Source: Cedecea selenatireducens
GTDB lineage: Bacteria > Pseudomonadota > Gammaproteobacteria > Enterobacterales > Enterobacteriaceae
NCBI RefSeq assembly: GCF_042138895.1
Contig: NZ_JBHIKW010000001.1
Location: 372,001 to 436,000 of the forward strand
Direction: 5' to 3'
Length of the DNA: 64,000 bases
Shown in pieces: positions 1-7,966 of the stretch; the stretch's first letter is position 1; each line of letters starts with the position of its first letter. The position numbers and the translations under genes were made by a program. Below the pieces are notes generated by a model that was given only the letters and a program-made list of their open reading frames with translations, did not search any database and was not told the DNA's origin.

Positions 1-1
1 C

Positions 2-370
2 GCCATTGAGATGTTAGCGGCGGGCATTGTCGCCCTTTGCGTTTCGGCCCTGAGCGGCGAACGCTTAACGGCTATGCCGGATGCCGCAGGCTTCCTGGCG
101 GTAGGCTATCTGGCGCTGTTTGGCTCCATGATCGCCATCAGCGCCTATATGTACCTGATTCGTAATGTTTCCCCGGCCGTAGCGACCAGCTATGCCTACG
201 TTAACCCGGTCGTCGCCGTGCTGCTGGGCACCACCTTTGCGGGCGAAAACCTTTCGCCGATTGAATGGCTGGCGCTGGGCATCATCATTTTTGCCGTGGT
301 GCTGGTCACGCTGGGCAAATATCTCTTCCCAGCCAAACCGGTTGTTGAGACTTGTGAAGTAGAAAAATAG
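2..370 (+). CDS. yedA: YedA, EamA-family inner-membrane transporter (C-terminal part)
   Basis: The reading frame is open from the window edge, so only the last ~122 residues are present; the real start lies upstream. The fragment contains about four hydrophobic helices typical of the second EamA (drug/metabolite transporter, DMT) repeat, including the family-like stretch SYAYVNPVVAVLLG, and ends in a short charged cytoplasmic tail. The gene is convergent with vsr, and the two stop codons abut. The order dcm-vsr-yedA is the same as in E. coli, which is the main reason for the yedA name. The substrate of YedA is not known from sequence. Confidence 0.85.
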   Translation, partial: AIEMLAAGIVALCVSALSGERLTAMPDAAGFLAVGYLALFGSMIAISAYMYLIRNVSPAVATSYAYVNPVVAVLLGTTFAGENLSPIEWLALGIIIFAVVLVTLGKYLFPAKPVVETCEVEK

Positions 371-871
371 CTACTCTGCGGCCAGCGTTTGCTGGTCGCC
401 TTCATCCCGCTGATGTATTCCGGTCACGTTAATTTCTGCGCTACGCCCGCCGCTGCAAATCCACTCTTCTAAACGTTCACACAGCGCCCGATCGCTCATT
501 TTCTCGCGGCCACGCAGCGCGCATTCCCAAACCACCAGTACCCGCCAGCCCCGCGCCAGTAAAAGCCCGACATCGCGTTTATCTCTTGCCACATTGCGGC
601 CGATCTTATCCAGCCAGAAGTCGGTGCGCGTGGCCGGGACCTTAAACAGGTGGCAGTCGTGGTGATGCCAGAAACAGCCGTGGGTAAAGATAACGCAGCG
701 GAATTCATCCACCACAAAGTCCGGCTTGCCGGGCAGGGCTGCGTCCTGAACGCGGAAGCTAAATCCGCATTCGGCCAGCAGCGCGGCAAGGCGTTTTTCA
801 ATGGCGGTGTCGCGCGTAGCAATGGCTCGCATGTTTTTACTGCGTATAGCTTTGCTGTGTACATCCGCCAT
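371..871 (-). CDS. vsr: Very short patch repair endonuclease Vsr
   Basis: Vsr nicks DNA 5' of the T in T:G mismatches that arise when Dcm-methylated cytosine deaminates, starting very short patch repair. The 166-residue product closely follows E. coli Vsr: N-terminal MADVHSKAIRSKNMRAIATR, the DxVxxxxR core around PDFVVDEFRCVIFTHGCFWHHH with zinc-binding and catalytic His/Cys residues, and the VPATRT and WRVLVVWECALRG blocks. It lies 12 nt downstream of dcm on the same strand, so the two are probably co-transcribed, although here they do not overlap as they do in E. coli K-12. The C-terminal ~10 residues are longer than in E. coli. Confidence 0.97.
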   Translation of the reverse strand: MADVHSKAIRSKNMRAIATRDTAIEKRLAALLAECGFSFRVQDAALPGKPDFVVDEFRCVIFTHGCFWHHHDCHLFKVPATRTDFWLDKIGRNVARDKRDVGLLLARGWRVLVVWECALRGREKMSDRALCERLEEWICSGGRSAEINVTGIHQRDEGDQQTLAAE

Positions 872-883
872 ATCTTTCTCCGC

Positions 884-2293
884 TTAGCGCTTTTTCACCG
901 CTTGCTTGATGACCGGCTCCAGCAGTTTTGCCACTGCGGCAAACGCGGGAACGACTACGGAGTTACCAAACTGGCGGTAAGCCTGAGTGTCGGACACGGG
1001 AATGCGGAACGCTTTGCCCTTCGGTGATTCAAAGCCCATCAGCCTGGCGCATTCACGCGGCGTCAGGCGGCGCGGCCTGTTCAGCTGATTATCAGGATCG
1101 TTAAAGTCAACCTCGCCCAGCGCCTTATCCCAGCCACGATCGATCAGGATCTCCGCGCCATCCTTAAAGTAACGGGCCGACAGCGTTCTGGCCACGCTTG
1201 CCGGATTGGTCGGGTCAACCAGCCCGTAGCCGAAGCCGTTCCCTTTGGCCTGGTGCTTCTTCGCGTAGTTATAGAGGTATTTCCACAGCGTCGGGGTCAG
1301 AACATATTTTGCTTCGACTTCATCATCCAGCAGCTCACCAAACGTCGGGCGACGAGCCGGATAAAAATCGCTGAGCCTTGCCAGCGTCACCGCAGAGTCC
1401 AGGTTCAGGTCACGGCGCGTGCCGACCAGCACGATGCGCTCGCGATGCTGCGGCAGGAAGTTTTTGCCATCGACAATTTTCGGGTCATTGCGCCCGGTGA
1501 CGGCGGCATCAGCCACGTCATAGCCCAGCTCGTCCAGCGTCTGCATGATGATGCGGAACGTGTTGCCTTTGTCGTGGCTCTTCAGGTTTTTAACGTTTTC
1601 CAGCACGAAAATCGGCGGACGTTTGGCGGCAATAATTCGCGCCACGTCGAAGAACAAGGTGCCCTGGGTTTCACAGGCAAAGCCGTGCGCGCGCCCAAGG
1701 GCGTTTTTCTTCGACACGCCCGCCAGGGAAAACGGCTGGCAGGGGAAGCCGGCCAGCAGCACATCGTGGTCGGGCAGCGTGGCCTGAATGTGTTTCGTCG
1801 CCTGCTCGTCCGTCACGTCGCCGCGGTTGCTGAGCGTCACGTCACGAATATCTTCATTAAACTGATGCTGCGCCGGGTCGCAATACCAGTTTGCCTTGTA
1901 GGTTTTCACCGCATGTTTGTTCCATTCGCTGGTAAACACGCACTGGCCGCCAATCGCCTCAAAGCCGCTGCGAATGCCGCCGATGCCGGCAAACAGGTCG
2001 ATAAAGCGGAAGGCATAGCGGCCATGATGCGACGGCGGCGACGGCAGCATACTTTGCAGCATCTGCACTTCCACCTCGGTTAAGCCCCGTGGCGCAGACT
2101 TGCCGTTATACCAGCGGTTCAGGGATTCGCGCGTCCAGTCACCTCCCACCTGTCGCAGGCGCAGGGCGACGGTTTTTTGATCGTAGATTTCGAGTAAGCG
2201 GCTGACCAGGGCGTGATCTTCTTCTTGCTGAGTTTGTTTGTGGCGCTGTGCCTGAAGGGAGAGGTGTTCTGCTATCGCGTCAAGATCGTTCAT
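884..2293 (-). CDS. dcm: DNA cytosine-5 methyltransferase Dcm
   Basis: Dcm methylates the inner cytosine of CCWGG. The 469-residue protein has an N-terminal helical extension (~1-85), then the class I methyltransferase motifs: FIDLFAGIGG (motif I, SAM binding), GFPCQPFS (motif IV, catalytic C185), ENVKN (motif VI), QHRERI (motif VIII), and C-terminal LTPRECARLMGF and QFGNSVVVP (motifs IX-X). It lacks a linked restriction enzyme; the partner is the mismatch endonuclease vsr immediately downstream. Length and order match E. coli Dcm (472 residues). yedJ lies upstream on the same strand, separated by a hairpin. Confidence 0.97.
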   Translation of the reverse strand: MNDLDAIAEHLSLQAQRHKQTQQEEDHALVSRLLEIYDQKTVALRLRQVGGDWTRESLNRWYNGKSAPRGLTEVEVQMLQSMLPSPPSHHGRYAFRFIDLFAGIGGIRSGFEAIGGQCVFTSEWNKHAVKTYKANWYCDPAQHQFNEDIRDVTLSNRGDVTDEQATKHIQATLPDHDVLLAGFPCQPFSLAGVSKKNALGRAHGFACETQGTLFFDVARIIAAKRPPIFVLENVKNLKSHDKGNTFRIIMQTLDELGYDVADAAVTGRNDPKIVDGKNFLPQHRERIVLVGTRRDLNLDSAVTLARLSDFYPARRPTFGELLDDEVEAKYVLTPTLWKYLYNYAKKHQAKGNGFGYGLVDPTNPASVARTLSARYFKDGAEILIDRGWDKALGEVDFNDPDNQLNRPRRLTPRECARLMGFESPKGKAFRIPVSDTQAYRQFGNSVVVPAFAAVAKLLEPVIKQAVKKR

Positions 2294-2360
2294 CGTGAAC
2301 CAAAGATGGGAAAAGGGAGTGAAACTGTATCACTGATTTGACCCAGAGAGAACGGAAACA

Positions 2361-2382
2361 GCCCGCAGACTGAACTGCGGGC
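2361..2382 (-). terminator. Rho-independent-like terminator after yedJ
   Basis: Perfect 8-bp GC-rich stem (GCCCGCAG / CTGCGGGC) with a 6-nt loop, 8 nt beyond the yedJ stop. On the minus strand it is followed by TGTTTCC, a weak U run. Confidence 0.55.
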
Positions 2383-2390
2383 CGGGAAGA

Positions 2391-3086
2391 TTAAGCCTGT
2401 GATTTAAAACGCTGCAGAACCTGCTCGTCTACCTGCAGATAGTCGCCTTTCAGCTCGGCGCACAGCTTCGCCATATAGCCCACGAGGAAATCCGCATTGT
2501 GGTGCGCCAGCGCTCGCCCGGCTTCGGTCTGCATTGAGTCCGGCAGGCGCAGAAGCTTTTTCTGAAAATGATCCACCGAGTACTGCGTATCGTCCAGCTC
2601 GCGGCGCTCGGCCAGCGGATCGTCGCTGTCAAACAGCGAGCGCCCCAGCGCCCCGGAGACATAAAACACGCGCGCGAGGCCTATCGCCCCCAGCGATTCC
2701 AGCCTGTCCGCGTCCTGCACCACTTTTGCTTCCAGCGTCTGCGGCGCAATGGCGGCGCTAAAGCTGTGGGCCCGCACCGCATGGGCTACGTCGTCATACA
2801 GCTCGCGGGGAAAGTCCGGGAAGTGCGTTTCCAGAATATACAGCGTTTCCTGCGCGGCCTGCGTTGAGGCCAGATGGCGCTCCGGGTGATTCTTGGGCAG
2901 GTTAACAATGTCATGGAAATAACAGGCGGTCAGCACCACAAGCCTGTCGGCCTCGGTCCCTTCCATAATATGCTGAGCGGTTTTCCATACTCGCCGAAAA
3001 TGCGCCACGTCATGGGCCTTGTCGTCCTGCGCCCAGTTCTCAATCAGATACTGCTCAAACTGCTGCTGCCAGCGGGCAATCGGCAT
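2391..3086 (-). CDS. yedJ: YedJ, HD-domain phosphohydrolase family protein
   Basis: The start chosen is the ATG giving MPIARWQQQFEQYL, which yields 231 residues, the same length as E. coli YedJ; the upstream 46 codons of the open frame look non-coding. An HD-domain metal-binding pattern is visible: H in HDVAHFRRVW (~27-36), the HD pair in CYFHDIVN (~59-66), a later HAHSF-type His and the distal D in QDADRLESLGAIG. The family hydrolyses phosphate esters or nucleotides with a divalent metal, but the physiological substrate is unknown. It sits upstream of dcm, as in E. coli. Confidence 0.9.
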   Translation of the reverse strand: MPIARWQQQFEQYLIENWAQDDKAHDVAHFRRVWKTAQHIMEGTEADRLVVLTACYFHDIVNLPKNHPERHLASTQAAQETLYILETHFPDFPRELYDDVAHAVRAHSFSAAIAPQTLEAKVVQDADRLESLGAIGLARVFYVSGALGRSLFDSDDPLAERRELDDTQYSVDHFQKKLLRLPDSMQTEAGRALAHHNADFLVGYMAKLCAELKGDYLQVDEQVLQRFKSQA

Positions 3087-3251
3087 ACACGTACTCCCCT
3101 TCTCGTGAAAAGCGCAAGTTTGAGTATAACCAGATTGATGACAATAATATGACAACATCAATGCAGGCTGGGGACGCGGGAGTGAAGGCAGGTAAGGCGG
3201 GGGAACGCGCAGAGCCACAGACAAATGCGGCTCTGCCTAAGAAAGTTCGTT

Positions 3252-3524
3252 TTAATGCTGGCGATTATCGCGGACGCGGGCAGGATAAACACGTGGCCGG
3301 GTATACCAGGCTACCCAGCCCAGCACTGCCGCAACGGAGCCAAGTACCAGCAACCCCATTAATGCGCCAAGCAATTTCCCGCCGAAGGTGCCCAGATCGC
3401 CGCTGGTGACCCCACTGACGACCCAAAAATAACGCACCATCGCCCAAACGATGTACAAACAAAAAGCATAAAACAGCCACAGCGCAATTTTTCCACCGGG
3501 GCTGCGAGTTGGTTTCGCATCCAT
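3252..3524 (-). CDS. drpB: DrpB (YedR), cell-division-linked inner-membrane protein
   Basis: The chosen ATG (MDAKPTRSPGGKIALWLFY) gives 90 residues with a good upstream purine run (TAGGTCG); the longer frame upstream starts in what looks like a leader. Two transmembrane segments are clear: KIALWLFYAFCLYIVWAMVRYFWVV and LLGALMGLLVLGSVAAVLGWVAWY, followed by a basic tail. The pattern and position next to yedJ match E. coli YedR/DrpB, which was identified as a septal-ring-associated protein. Function here is inferred from that match. Confidence 0.75.
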   Translation of the reverse strand: MDAKPTRSPGGKIALWLFYAFCLYIVWAMVRYFWVVSGVTSGDLGTFGGKLLGALMGLLVLGSVAAVLGWVAWYTRPRVYPARVRDNRQH

Positions 3525-3692
3525 AACGTTCGACCTAACTTTTTCAACTGAAACAAAAACGGGCTGTCGACGGCAGGTCCCCCACCGTCTTAATGTGATT
3601 TTTATCACACTAACGGATTAGATGAACCGCTATAAGCGTTAAATTTTGTTTCAAATCAAAGCTTATAGGGCATTAATCAGCATTGACAACCG

Positions 3693-3709
3693 GGTTTGAT
3701 TTAGCTTAA
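3693..3709 (+). promoter_or_regulatory. Possible PhoP box
   Basis: The sequence GGTTTG-ATTTA-GCTTAA resembles the PhoP direct repeat (T/G)GTTTA-N5-(T/G)GTTTA, with five of six and four of six matches and the correct 5-nt spacing. A weak -10-like CTTAAT follows at 3718. Mg2+ pump genes are PhoP targets in relatives, so the context fits, but the match is imperfect. Confidence 0.3.
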
Positions 3710-3783
3710 GGAAAGTTCTTAATCGTGGTGACGCCTCCCGCCAGAGGGTTCGTTTATGTTCACTGCGTCTTTTAATTACAGAT

Positions 3784-4204
3784 ATCCGCACTTATGCGGG
3801 CTGGCGGATTTTCCGTTCACTCGTAGGTCTGTTTACACTGCACGTTTAGAGCACGGTGAACGTGTCAGGGAGATAACGCCATCACCCAAACATTCAGGGT
3901 CGATGAGAGCCGGGAACAAGGGTGTGGCTGTAGGTCTTGAAGCAGCTGTAACGTTCTGTGTAGCTGCGGGTTTGAAGCGAGGCTCGGTTCCGGCTTAAAT
4001 CGCCTCCGTTTTCTCTCCGACTGGCCAGGGTCCGGGCGTCGGGAACGACCGGAGGCTGAGAGCGTCGGGAACGCATCTCAGCCGACCCAGGACTGGGAGA
4101 TAAAACGGAGGTCTGCCGCTTGCGGCGATTTATTTAGCCGGGAGTCCGGGGTCTCGGGGAAGTGACGGTGACTTCCCCGAGTCGTTCACCGGTTCGGTGG
4201 TGAC
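3784..4204 (+). ncRNA. Candidate large structured RNA element
   Basis: Several strong stems nest in order: ATCCGC/GCGGAT (3784-3809); AGCCGGGAAC with GTTCCGGCT (3908-3917/3987-3995); a long helix pairing AAATCGCC+TCCGTTTT (3997-4012) with AAAACGGA (4102-4109) and GGCGATTT (4124-4131), broken by a 14-nt bulge; enclosed in it a stem-loop at 4055-4082 and a 12-nt direct repeat GCGTCGGGAACG at 4036 and 4062; then a perfect 11-bp stem CTCGGGGAAGT/ACTTCCCCGAG (4153-4181) and a TTCACC/GGTGGTGA stem (4185-4204). This density of pairing is unlikely in plain spacer. I do not recognise the family; it could be the 5' part of the mgtB leader or an independent RNA. The strand is assumed from mgtB. Confidence 0.4.
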
Positions 4205-4307
4205 ATATGAAGCAGCTCTGGAAGTGAACGGAACCTTTACCGAACCTACTTAAAACCCTGTATTTATGACCAAGAGACAGCCTCTTGCTTAAGAAAAGAA
4301 ACTGCTC

Positions 4308-4343
4308 GGGAAGAGAGATAAAAATACCCTTTATTCTCTTCCC
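4308..4343 (+). other. Long AT-capped hairpin in mgtB leader
   Basis: GGGAAGAGA (4308-4316) pairs perfectly with TCTCTTCCC (4335-4343), and the stem can continue inward through ATAAA/TTTAT. There is no U tract, so this looks like a structural or RNA-processing element and not a terminator. Confidence 0.4.
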
Positions 4344-4396
4344 TCAATATTTCCTCACTGAAATATAAACGAACGAATTTAATTTACATTGCCGGG

Positions 4397-4425
4397 TTGA
4401 CAATAGTATTGCTCATGGGTAGATT
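4397..4425 (+). promoter_or_regulatory. Sigma-70-like promoter inside the mgtB upstream region
   Basis: TTGACA (4397-4402) is a perfect -35 box and lies exactly 17 nt before TAGATT (4420-4425), a fair -10. Transcription would begin near 4432, just at a GGCCG-AAGTTG-CGGCC-TTT stem (4431-4449), and run into the small ORF at 4639. Confidence 0.5.
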
Positions 4426-4494
4426 TCACGGGCCGAAGTTGCGGCCTTTCCTAACCTGACATAAGAGACTAATGGATACTGAATTTAGTAGCTG

Positions 4495-4523
4495 CCCGAA
4501 CATTGCCTTAATGGCGGTTCGGG
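4495..4523 (+). other. Hairpin in the leader of the 81-residue ORF
   Basis: CCCGAAC (4495-4501) pairs with GTTCGGG (4517-4523), with an inner GCC/GGC pairing. It sits just before a start codon (4533) of an overlapping short frame with a GGGAAAG Shine-Dalgarno-like run, so the 3' arm overlaps that potential ribosome site. Confidence 0.35.
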
Positions 4524-4601
4524 AAAGTAAACATGAAATCGATTGTGATCACTTCTTCGTTTTGGTGTGTCTCGCCGGAGCCTGATGCTCTCGTGTTGTC
4601 C

Positions 4602-4634
4602 CACCTCGACCAGGGTTTTCACGGTCCCGAGGTG
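4602..4634 (+). promoter_or_regulatory. Hairpin that covers the ribosome binding site of the 4639 ORF
   Basis: CACCTCG (4602-4608) is perfectly complementary to CGAGGTG (4628-4634). The second arm contains GAGGTG, the only good Shine-Dalgarno sequence for the ATG at 4639. Folded, it would block initiation. An upstream frame (ATG 4533) is translated straight through this hairpin, so translation of that frame could open it. Confidence 0.45.
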
Positions 4635-4638
4635 TGTT

Positions 4639-4884
4639 ATGAACTTCAAATCTACCCTTTTTCCTGGTGTCAAAACAGTGACATCAACGCTGCGTGTCCG
4701 GCCGCCCCGCGATCGGGTACTGTCCGCACGCAAAAAACAGAAAAACTCAATTTTCTCTTCGAAAATCAGTGAGTTGAATCAACGTATCACTAACTGGCGT
4801 GTCAGTCCTGTCACCGGCCAGCTGGAGCGTCGTTGCAGCTTCTCTGACGGCGAAGACCCACAAAGTCGACCCTTCGTAGCCTGA
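4639..4884 (+). CDS. Small basic protein of unknown function upstream of mgtB
   Basis: An 81-codon frame starting MNFKSTLFPGVKTVTS and ending DGEDPQSRPFVA. It has a good Shine-Dalgarno (GAGGTG, 4 nt spacing to ATG), an upstream sigma-70-like promoter and an occluding hairpin. The product is basic in its first two-thirds (PPRDRV, ARKKQKN, the block ITNWRVSPVTGQLERR) and acidic near the end, with no membrane segment or signal peptide. I do not recognise the family. Alternatives are a regulatory leader ORF for mgtB (313 nt downstream) or a chance frame in structured RNA. Confidence 0.4.
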   Translation: MNFKSTLFPGVKTVTSTLRVRPPRDRVLSARKKQKNSIFSSKISELNQRITNWRVSPVTGQLERRCSFSDGEDPQSRPFVA

Positions 4885-5046
4885 TTCAGCCGTTACGCCG
4901 TAGGTTCGTCTGCGCGCTATGCCGCAGCCCGCTTCCGTGCGCCACGCTGAGTTACGTCACTATTGGTAGCTGTTTATTCCCTGATGCAGGCATCCCTGTA
5001 CATCGGCAGGAATAACCACGTCCAAATAAAAGAAAATATAAATTTC

Positions 5047-5075
5047 TCGCCTGTTTATTTTAAAAAATAAATAGC
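5047..5075 (+). other. AT-rich inverted repeat before mgtB
   Basis: TTTATTTT and AAAATAAA face each other with a 2-nt gap near 5055-5072, after a looser TTTATTCC/GGAATAAC pairing (about 4969-5016). These are the last clear structures before mgtB and may be part of its leader control. Confidence 0.3.
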
Positions 5076-5197
5076 GTGGAGCCCTGCGAAATTAATTCAA
5101 AACCGATCGCTCATGCGGCATCGGGCTATTTTCGGCCGCCTTTAATCCGGCATTTACCGTAAAAAGCCTGCTGCCGCCCGGCGACAGGAGCACCACC

Positions 5198-7891
5198 ATG
5201 ACTGTACAAACCAAGAACCGTAATAAAAAAAGCACGCTGTCTATGCGCGCCGCCCAGGAAGCCAAAAACGGCATCGCAGAAACCCTGGTCAACCTCAACA
5301 CCACCCGGGAAGGGCTGCAGGAAGCCCACGCGAATGCCCGGCTGGAGCGGGATGGCCTGAACGAAGTCGCTCATGACAAGCCGCCTCACGCGCTGCTCCA
5401 GCTGCTGATGGCGTTTAACAACCCGTTTATCTACGTGCTCGCTATTCTCGCCAGCATCAGCTTCTTTACCGACTACTGGCTGCCTACCAGCCACGGCGAA
5501 GACGGTGACCTGACGACGGTGATCATCATCGGCACCATGGTGGCACTCAGCGGCCTGGTGCGCTTCTGGCAGGAACACCGCTCGGCTAAATCCGCCGAAG
5601 CGCTGAAGGCAATGGTGCGCACCACCGCCACGGTCGTTCGTCGTGAACATGCAGGGCAAAAAGGAACCCCGCGTGAAATCCCGATGCGCGAGCTGGTCGT
5701 GGGCGATATCGTACAGCTCTATGCGGGCGATATGATCCCGGCAGACGTGCGCCTCATTGAGTCTCGCGACCTGTTTATCAGCCAGGCCGTGCTGACCGGT
5801 GAAGCGCTGCCGATTGAGAAATACGACACCCTGGGCGATGTGGCGCAAAAATCCGCGCACGACAAGGCGATCGACAGCGAGAACCTGCTGGATATCCCTA
5901 ACATCTGCTTTATGGGCACCAACGTTGTCAGCGGCACCGCGCAGGCGGTAGTAGTGGCGACCGGGCCACGGACCTACTTTGGCTCGCTGGCAAAAGCCAT
6001 TGTCGGTACCCGGGCGCAAACGGCGTTTGACCGGGGAGTGAACAGCGTCAGCTGGCTGCTGATCCGCTTTATGCTGGTGATGGTGCCGGTAGTGTTCCTG
6101 ATCAACGGCCTGATGAAAGGCGAATGGTGGGATGCCCTGCTGTTTGCCCTGGCGGTCGCCGTGGGCCTGACGCCGGAAATGCTGCCGATGATCGTCAGCG
6201 CCAACCTCGCCAAAGGCGCGGTGGCTATGGCGAAGCGTAAAGTGGTGGTTAAGCGTCTCAACGCGATTCAGAACCTGGGCGCTATGGACGTGCTGTGCAC
6301 CGATAAAACCGGCACGCTGACGCAGGACAAAATCATTCTGGAGCACCACGTCGACACGCACGGTCAGAAAAATGAGTCCGTGCTGGCACTGGCCTGGCTC
6401 AACAGCCACCACCAAAGCGGCATCAAAAACCTGATGGATCAGGCGGTCATTTACTTCTCTGAAAATGAGCCGGGATTTGTGAAACCGCAGGGTTACAGCA
6501 AGGTCGATGAAATGCCGTTCGACTTCGTGCGCCGTCGCCTGTCGATTGTGGTGAAAGACAGCCAGAGCAATCACCTGCTGGTGTGCAAAGGCGCGGTGGA
6601 AGAGATGCTGAGCATCGCCACCCACATGGAAGAGAACGGCAAGGTTATCGCCCTGGACGAGCAGCGTCGTGAGGCGATGCTGGCAATGACCAACGACTAC
6701 AACAAAGACGGTTTCCGCGTCCTCGTGGTGGCCACCCGTGACATTCCTAAAGCCGAAGCGAAAAAGCAGTACGGCACCGACGATGAACACGACCTGATCA
6801 TCCGTGGCTTCCTCACCTTCCTCGATCCACCGAAGGAGAGCGCAGGCCCGGCGATTGCCGCCCTGATGGACATCGGCGTGGCGGTGAAAGTGCTGACCGG
6901 CGATAACGCCATTGTCACCACGCGCATTTGCCGTCAGGTTGGGCTGGAGCCGGGCGAGCCGGTGCTCGGCCCGCAGATTGAGCAACTGAGCGACGCTTCC
7001 CTGCAACAGTTAGTGGAAGAGCGCACCGTGTTCGCCAAGCTGACGCCGCTGCAGAAGTCTCGCGTGCTGAAGGCGCTGCAGGCTAACGGCCATACCGTCG
7101 GCTTCCTCGGCGACGGGATTAACGATGCCCCTGCCCTGCGTGATGCCGACGTTGGTATCTCGGTCGACAGCGGCACCGATATCGCCAAGGAATCCGCCGA
7201 CATCATCCTGCTGGAAAAGAGCCTGATGGTGCTGGAAGAAGGCGTCATCAAAGGCCGCGAGACCTTTGGCAACATCATGAAGTACCTGAACATGACCGCC
7301 AGCTCCAACTTCGGCAACGTGTTCTCGGTGCTGGTTGCCAGCGCGTTCATCCCGTTCCTGCCGATGCTCGCCATTCAGCTGCTGCTGCAAAACCTGATGT
7401 ACGACATCTCCCAGCTCGCGCTGCCGTGGGACAAAACGGACAAAGAGTTCCTGAGCAAGCCGCGCAAATGGGATGCCAAAAACATCGGCCGCTTCATGGT
7501 CTGGATTGGCCCGACGTCGTCCATTTTTGACATGACCACCTTTGCCCTGATGTGGTTTGTGTTCAGCGCCAACAGCGAGCACATGCAGACCCTGTTCCAG
7601 TCCGGCTGGTTCGTTGAAGGCCTGCTGTCGCAAACGCTGGTGGTGCACATGCTGCGTACCCAGAAGATCCCGTTCATTCAGAGCACTGCCGCCTGGCCGG
7701 TGATGATGATGACCGGCCTGGTGATGGCGGTAGGGATTTACGTGCCGTTCTCTCCGCTCGGGCCGTTGGTTGGGCTGCAGGCACTGCCGTGGCAGTACTT
7801 CCCGTGGCTGGTCGGCACCCTGCTGGCCTACTGCTGCGTGGCTCAGGCGATGAAAACGTTCTACATGCGTCGCTTCAAACAGTGGCACTAA
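5198..7891 (+). CDS. mgtB: MgtB-type Mg2+-importing P-type ATPase
   Basis: An inner-membrane P3B-type ATPase that imports Mg2+ using ATP. The 897-residue product carries the TGEALP actuator motif, the phosphorylation motif DKTGTLT (D369), the nucleotide-binding KGAVEEM region, LTGDNAIVT and GDGINDAPALRDADVGI hinge motifs, and about ten transmembrane helices including the NPFIYVL and PTSSIFD regions. The N-terminus (GLNEVAHDKPPHALLQLLMAFNNPFIYVL) follows Salmonella MgtB and not MgtA. The start is supported by AGGAG 9 nt upstream. No mgtC or mgtR accompanies it. A very long structured upstream region suggests Mg2+-responsive control through RNA as well as PhoP. MgtA is the alternative name. Confidence 0.88.
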   Translation: MTVQTKNRNKKSTLSMRAAQEAKNGIAETLVNLNTTREGLQEAHANARLERDGLNEVAHDKPPHALLQLLMAFNNPFIYVLAILASISFFTDYWLPTSHGEDGDLTTVIIIGTMVALSGLVRFWQEHRSAKSAEALKAMVRTTATVVRREHAGQKGTPREIPMRELVVGDIVQLYAGDMIPADVRLIESRDLFISQAVLTGEALPIEKYDTLGDVAQKSAHDKAIDSENLLDIPNICFMGTNVVSGTAQAVVVATGPRTYFGSLAKAIVGTRAQTAFDRGVNSVSWLLIRFMLVMVPVVFLINGLMKGEWWDALLFALAVAVGLTPEMLPMIVSANLAKGAVAMAKRKVVVKRLNAIQNLGAMDVLCTDKTGTLTQDKIILEHHVDTHGQKNESVLALAWLNSHHQSGIKNLMDQAVIYFSENEPGFVKPQGYSKVDEMPFDFVRRRLSIVVKDSQSNHLLVCKGAVEEMLSIATHMEENGKVIALDEQRREAMLAMTNDYNKDGFRVLVVATRDIPKAEAKKQYGTDDEHDLIIRGFLTFLDPPKESAGPAIAALMDIGVAVKVLTGDNAIVTTRICRQVGLEPGEPVLGPQIEQLSDASLQQLVEERTVFAKLTPLQKSRVLKALQANGHTVGFLGDGINDAPALRDADVGISVDSGTDIAKESADIILLEKSLMVLEEGVIKGRETFGNIMKYLNMTASSNFGNVFSVLVASAFIPFLPMLAIQLLLQNLMYDISQLALPWDKTDKEFLSKPRKWDAKNIGRFMVWIGPTSSIFDMTTFALMWFVFSANSEHMQTLFQSGWFVEGLLSQTLVVHMLRTQKIPFIQSTAAWPVMMMTGLVMAVGIYVPFSPLGPLVGLQALPWQYFPWLVGTLLAYCCVAQAMKTFYMRRFKQWH

Positions 7892-7914
7892 CTCTGCGTT
7901 AAGTACGGTAATTC

Positions 7915-7934
7915 GGTGCCGCTTCGGCGGCACC
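7915..7934 (+). terminator. UUCG-capped hairpin after mgtB
   Basis: GGTGCCG-CTTCGG-CGGCACC gives an 8-bp stem closed by a TTCG tetraloop, followed by TTTC. A short U run makes it a weak terminator or an mRNA-end stabiliser. Confidence 0.5.
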
Positions 7935-7966
7935 TTTCAGGCAGGCAACACAAGCTGGAAAGCATT

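Larger units (their letters stand above)
3610..5197 (+). other. Long, hairpin-rich leader/intergenic region before mgtB
   Basis: About 1.6 kb between the start region of drpB (minus strand) and mgtB (plus strand) holds no recognisable protein family. Reading it shows a dense series of inverted repeats, two possible promoters and one plausible small ORF, all listed separately. Salmonella and E. coli Mg2+ pump genes have regulated leaders of a few hundred nucleotides; this one is several times longer. Whether it is one leader RNA or separate small genes cannot be decided from sequence alone. Confidence 0.5.

Noticed and set aside
3756..3998. 80-codon frame starting MFTASFNYRYPHLCG in the mgtB upstream region
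   Set aside because: It lies inside the strongest RNA-structure segment, has unconvincing composition, and its codons coincide with both arms of several stems.
5126..7006. 626-codon open frame antisense to mgtB
   Set aside because: It mirrors the strongly conserved MgtB frame, is His/Gln/Arg-rich, has no ribosome site and no family motif. It is a GC-bias shadow; the same applies to the frames at 7010-7933, 1253-2083, 32248-33093 and 62376-63122.
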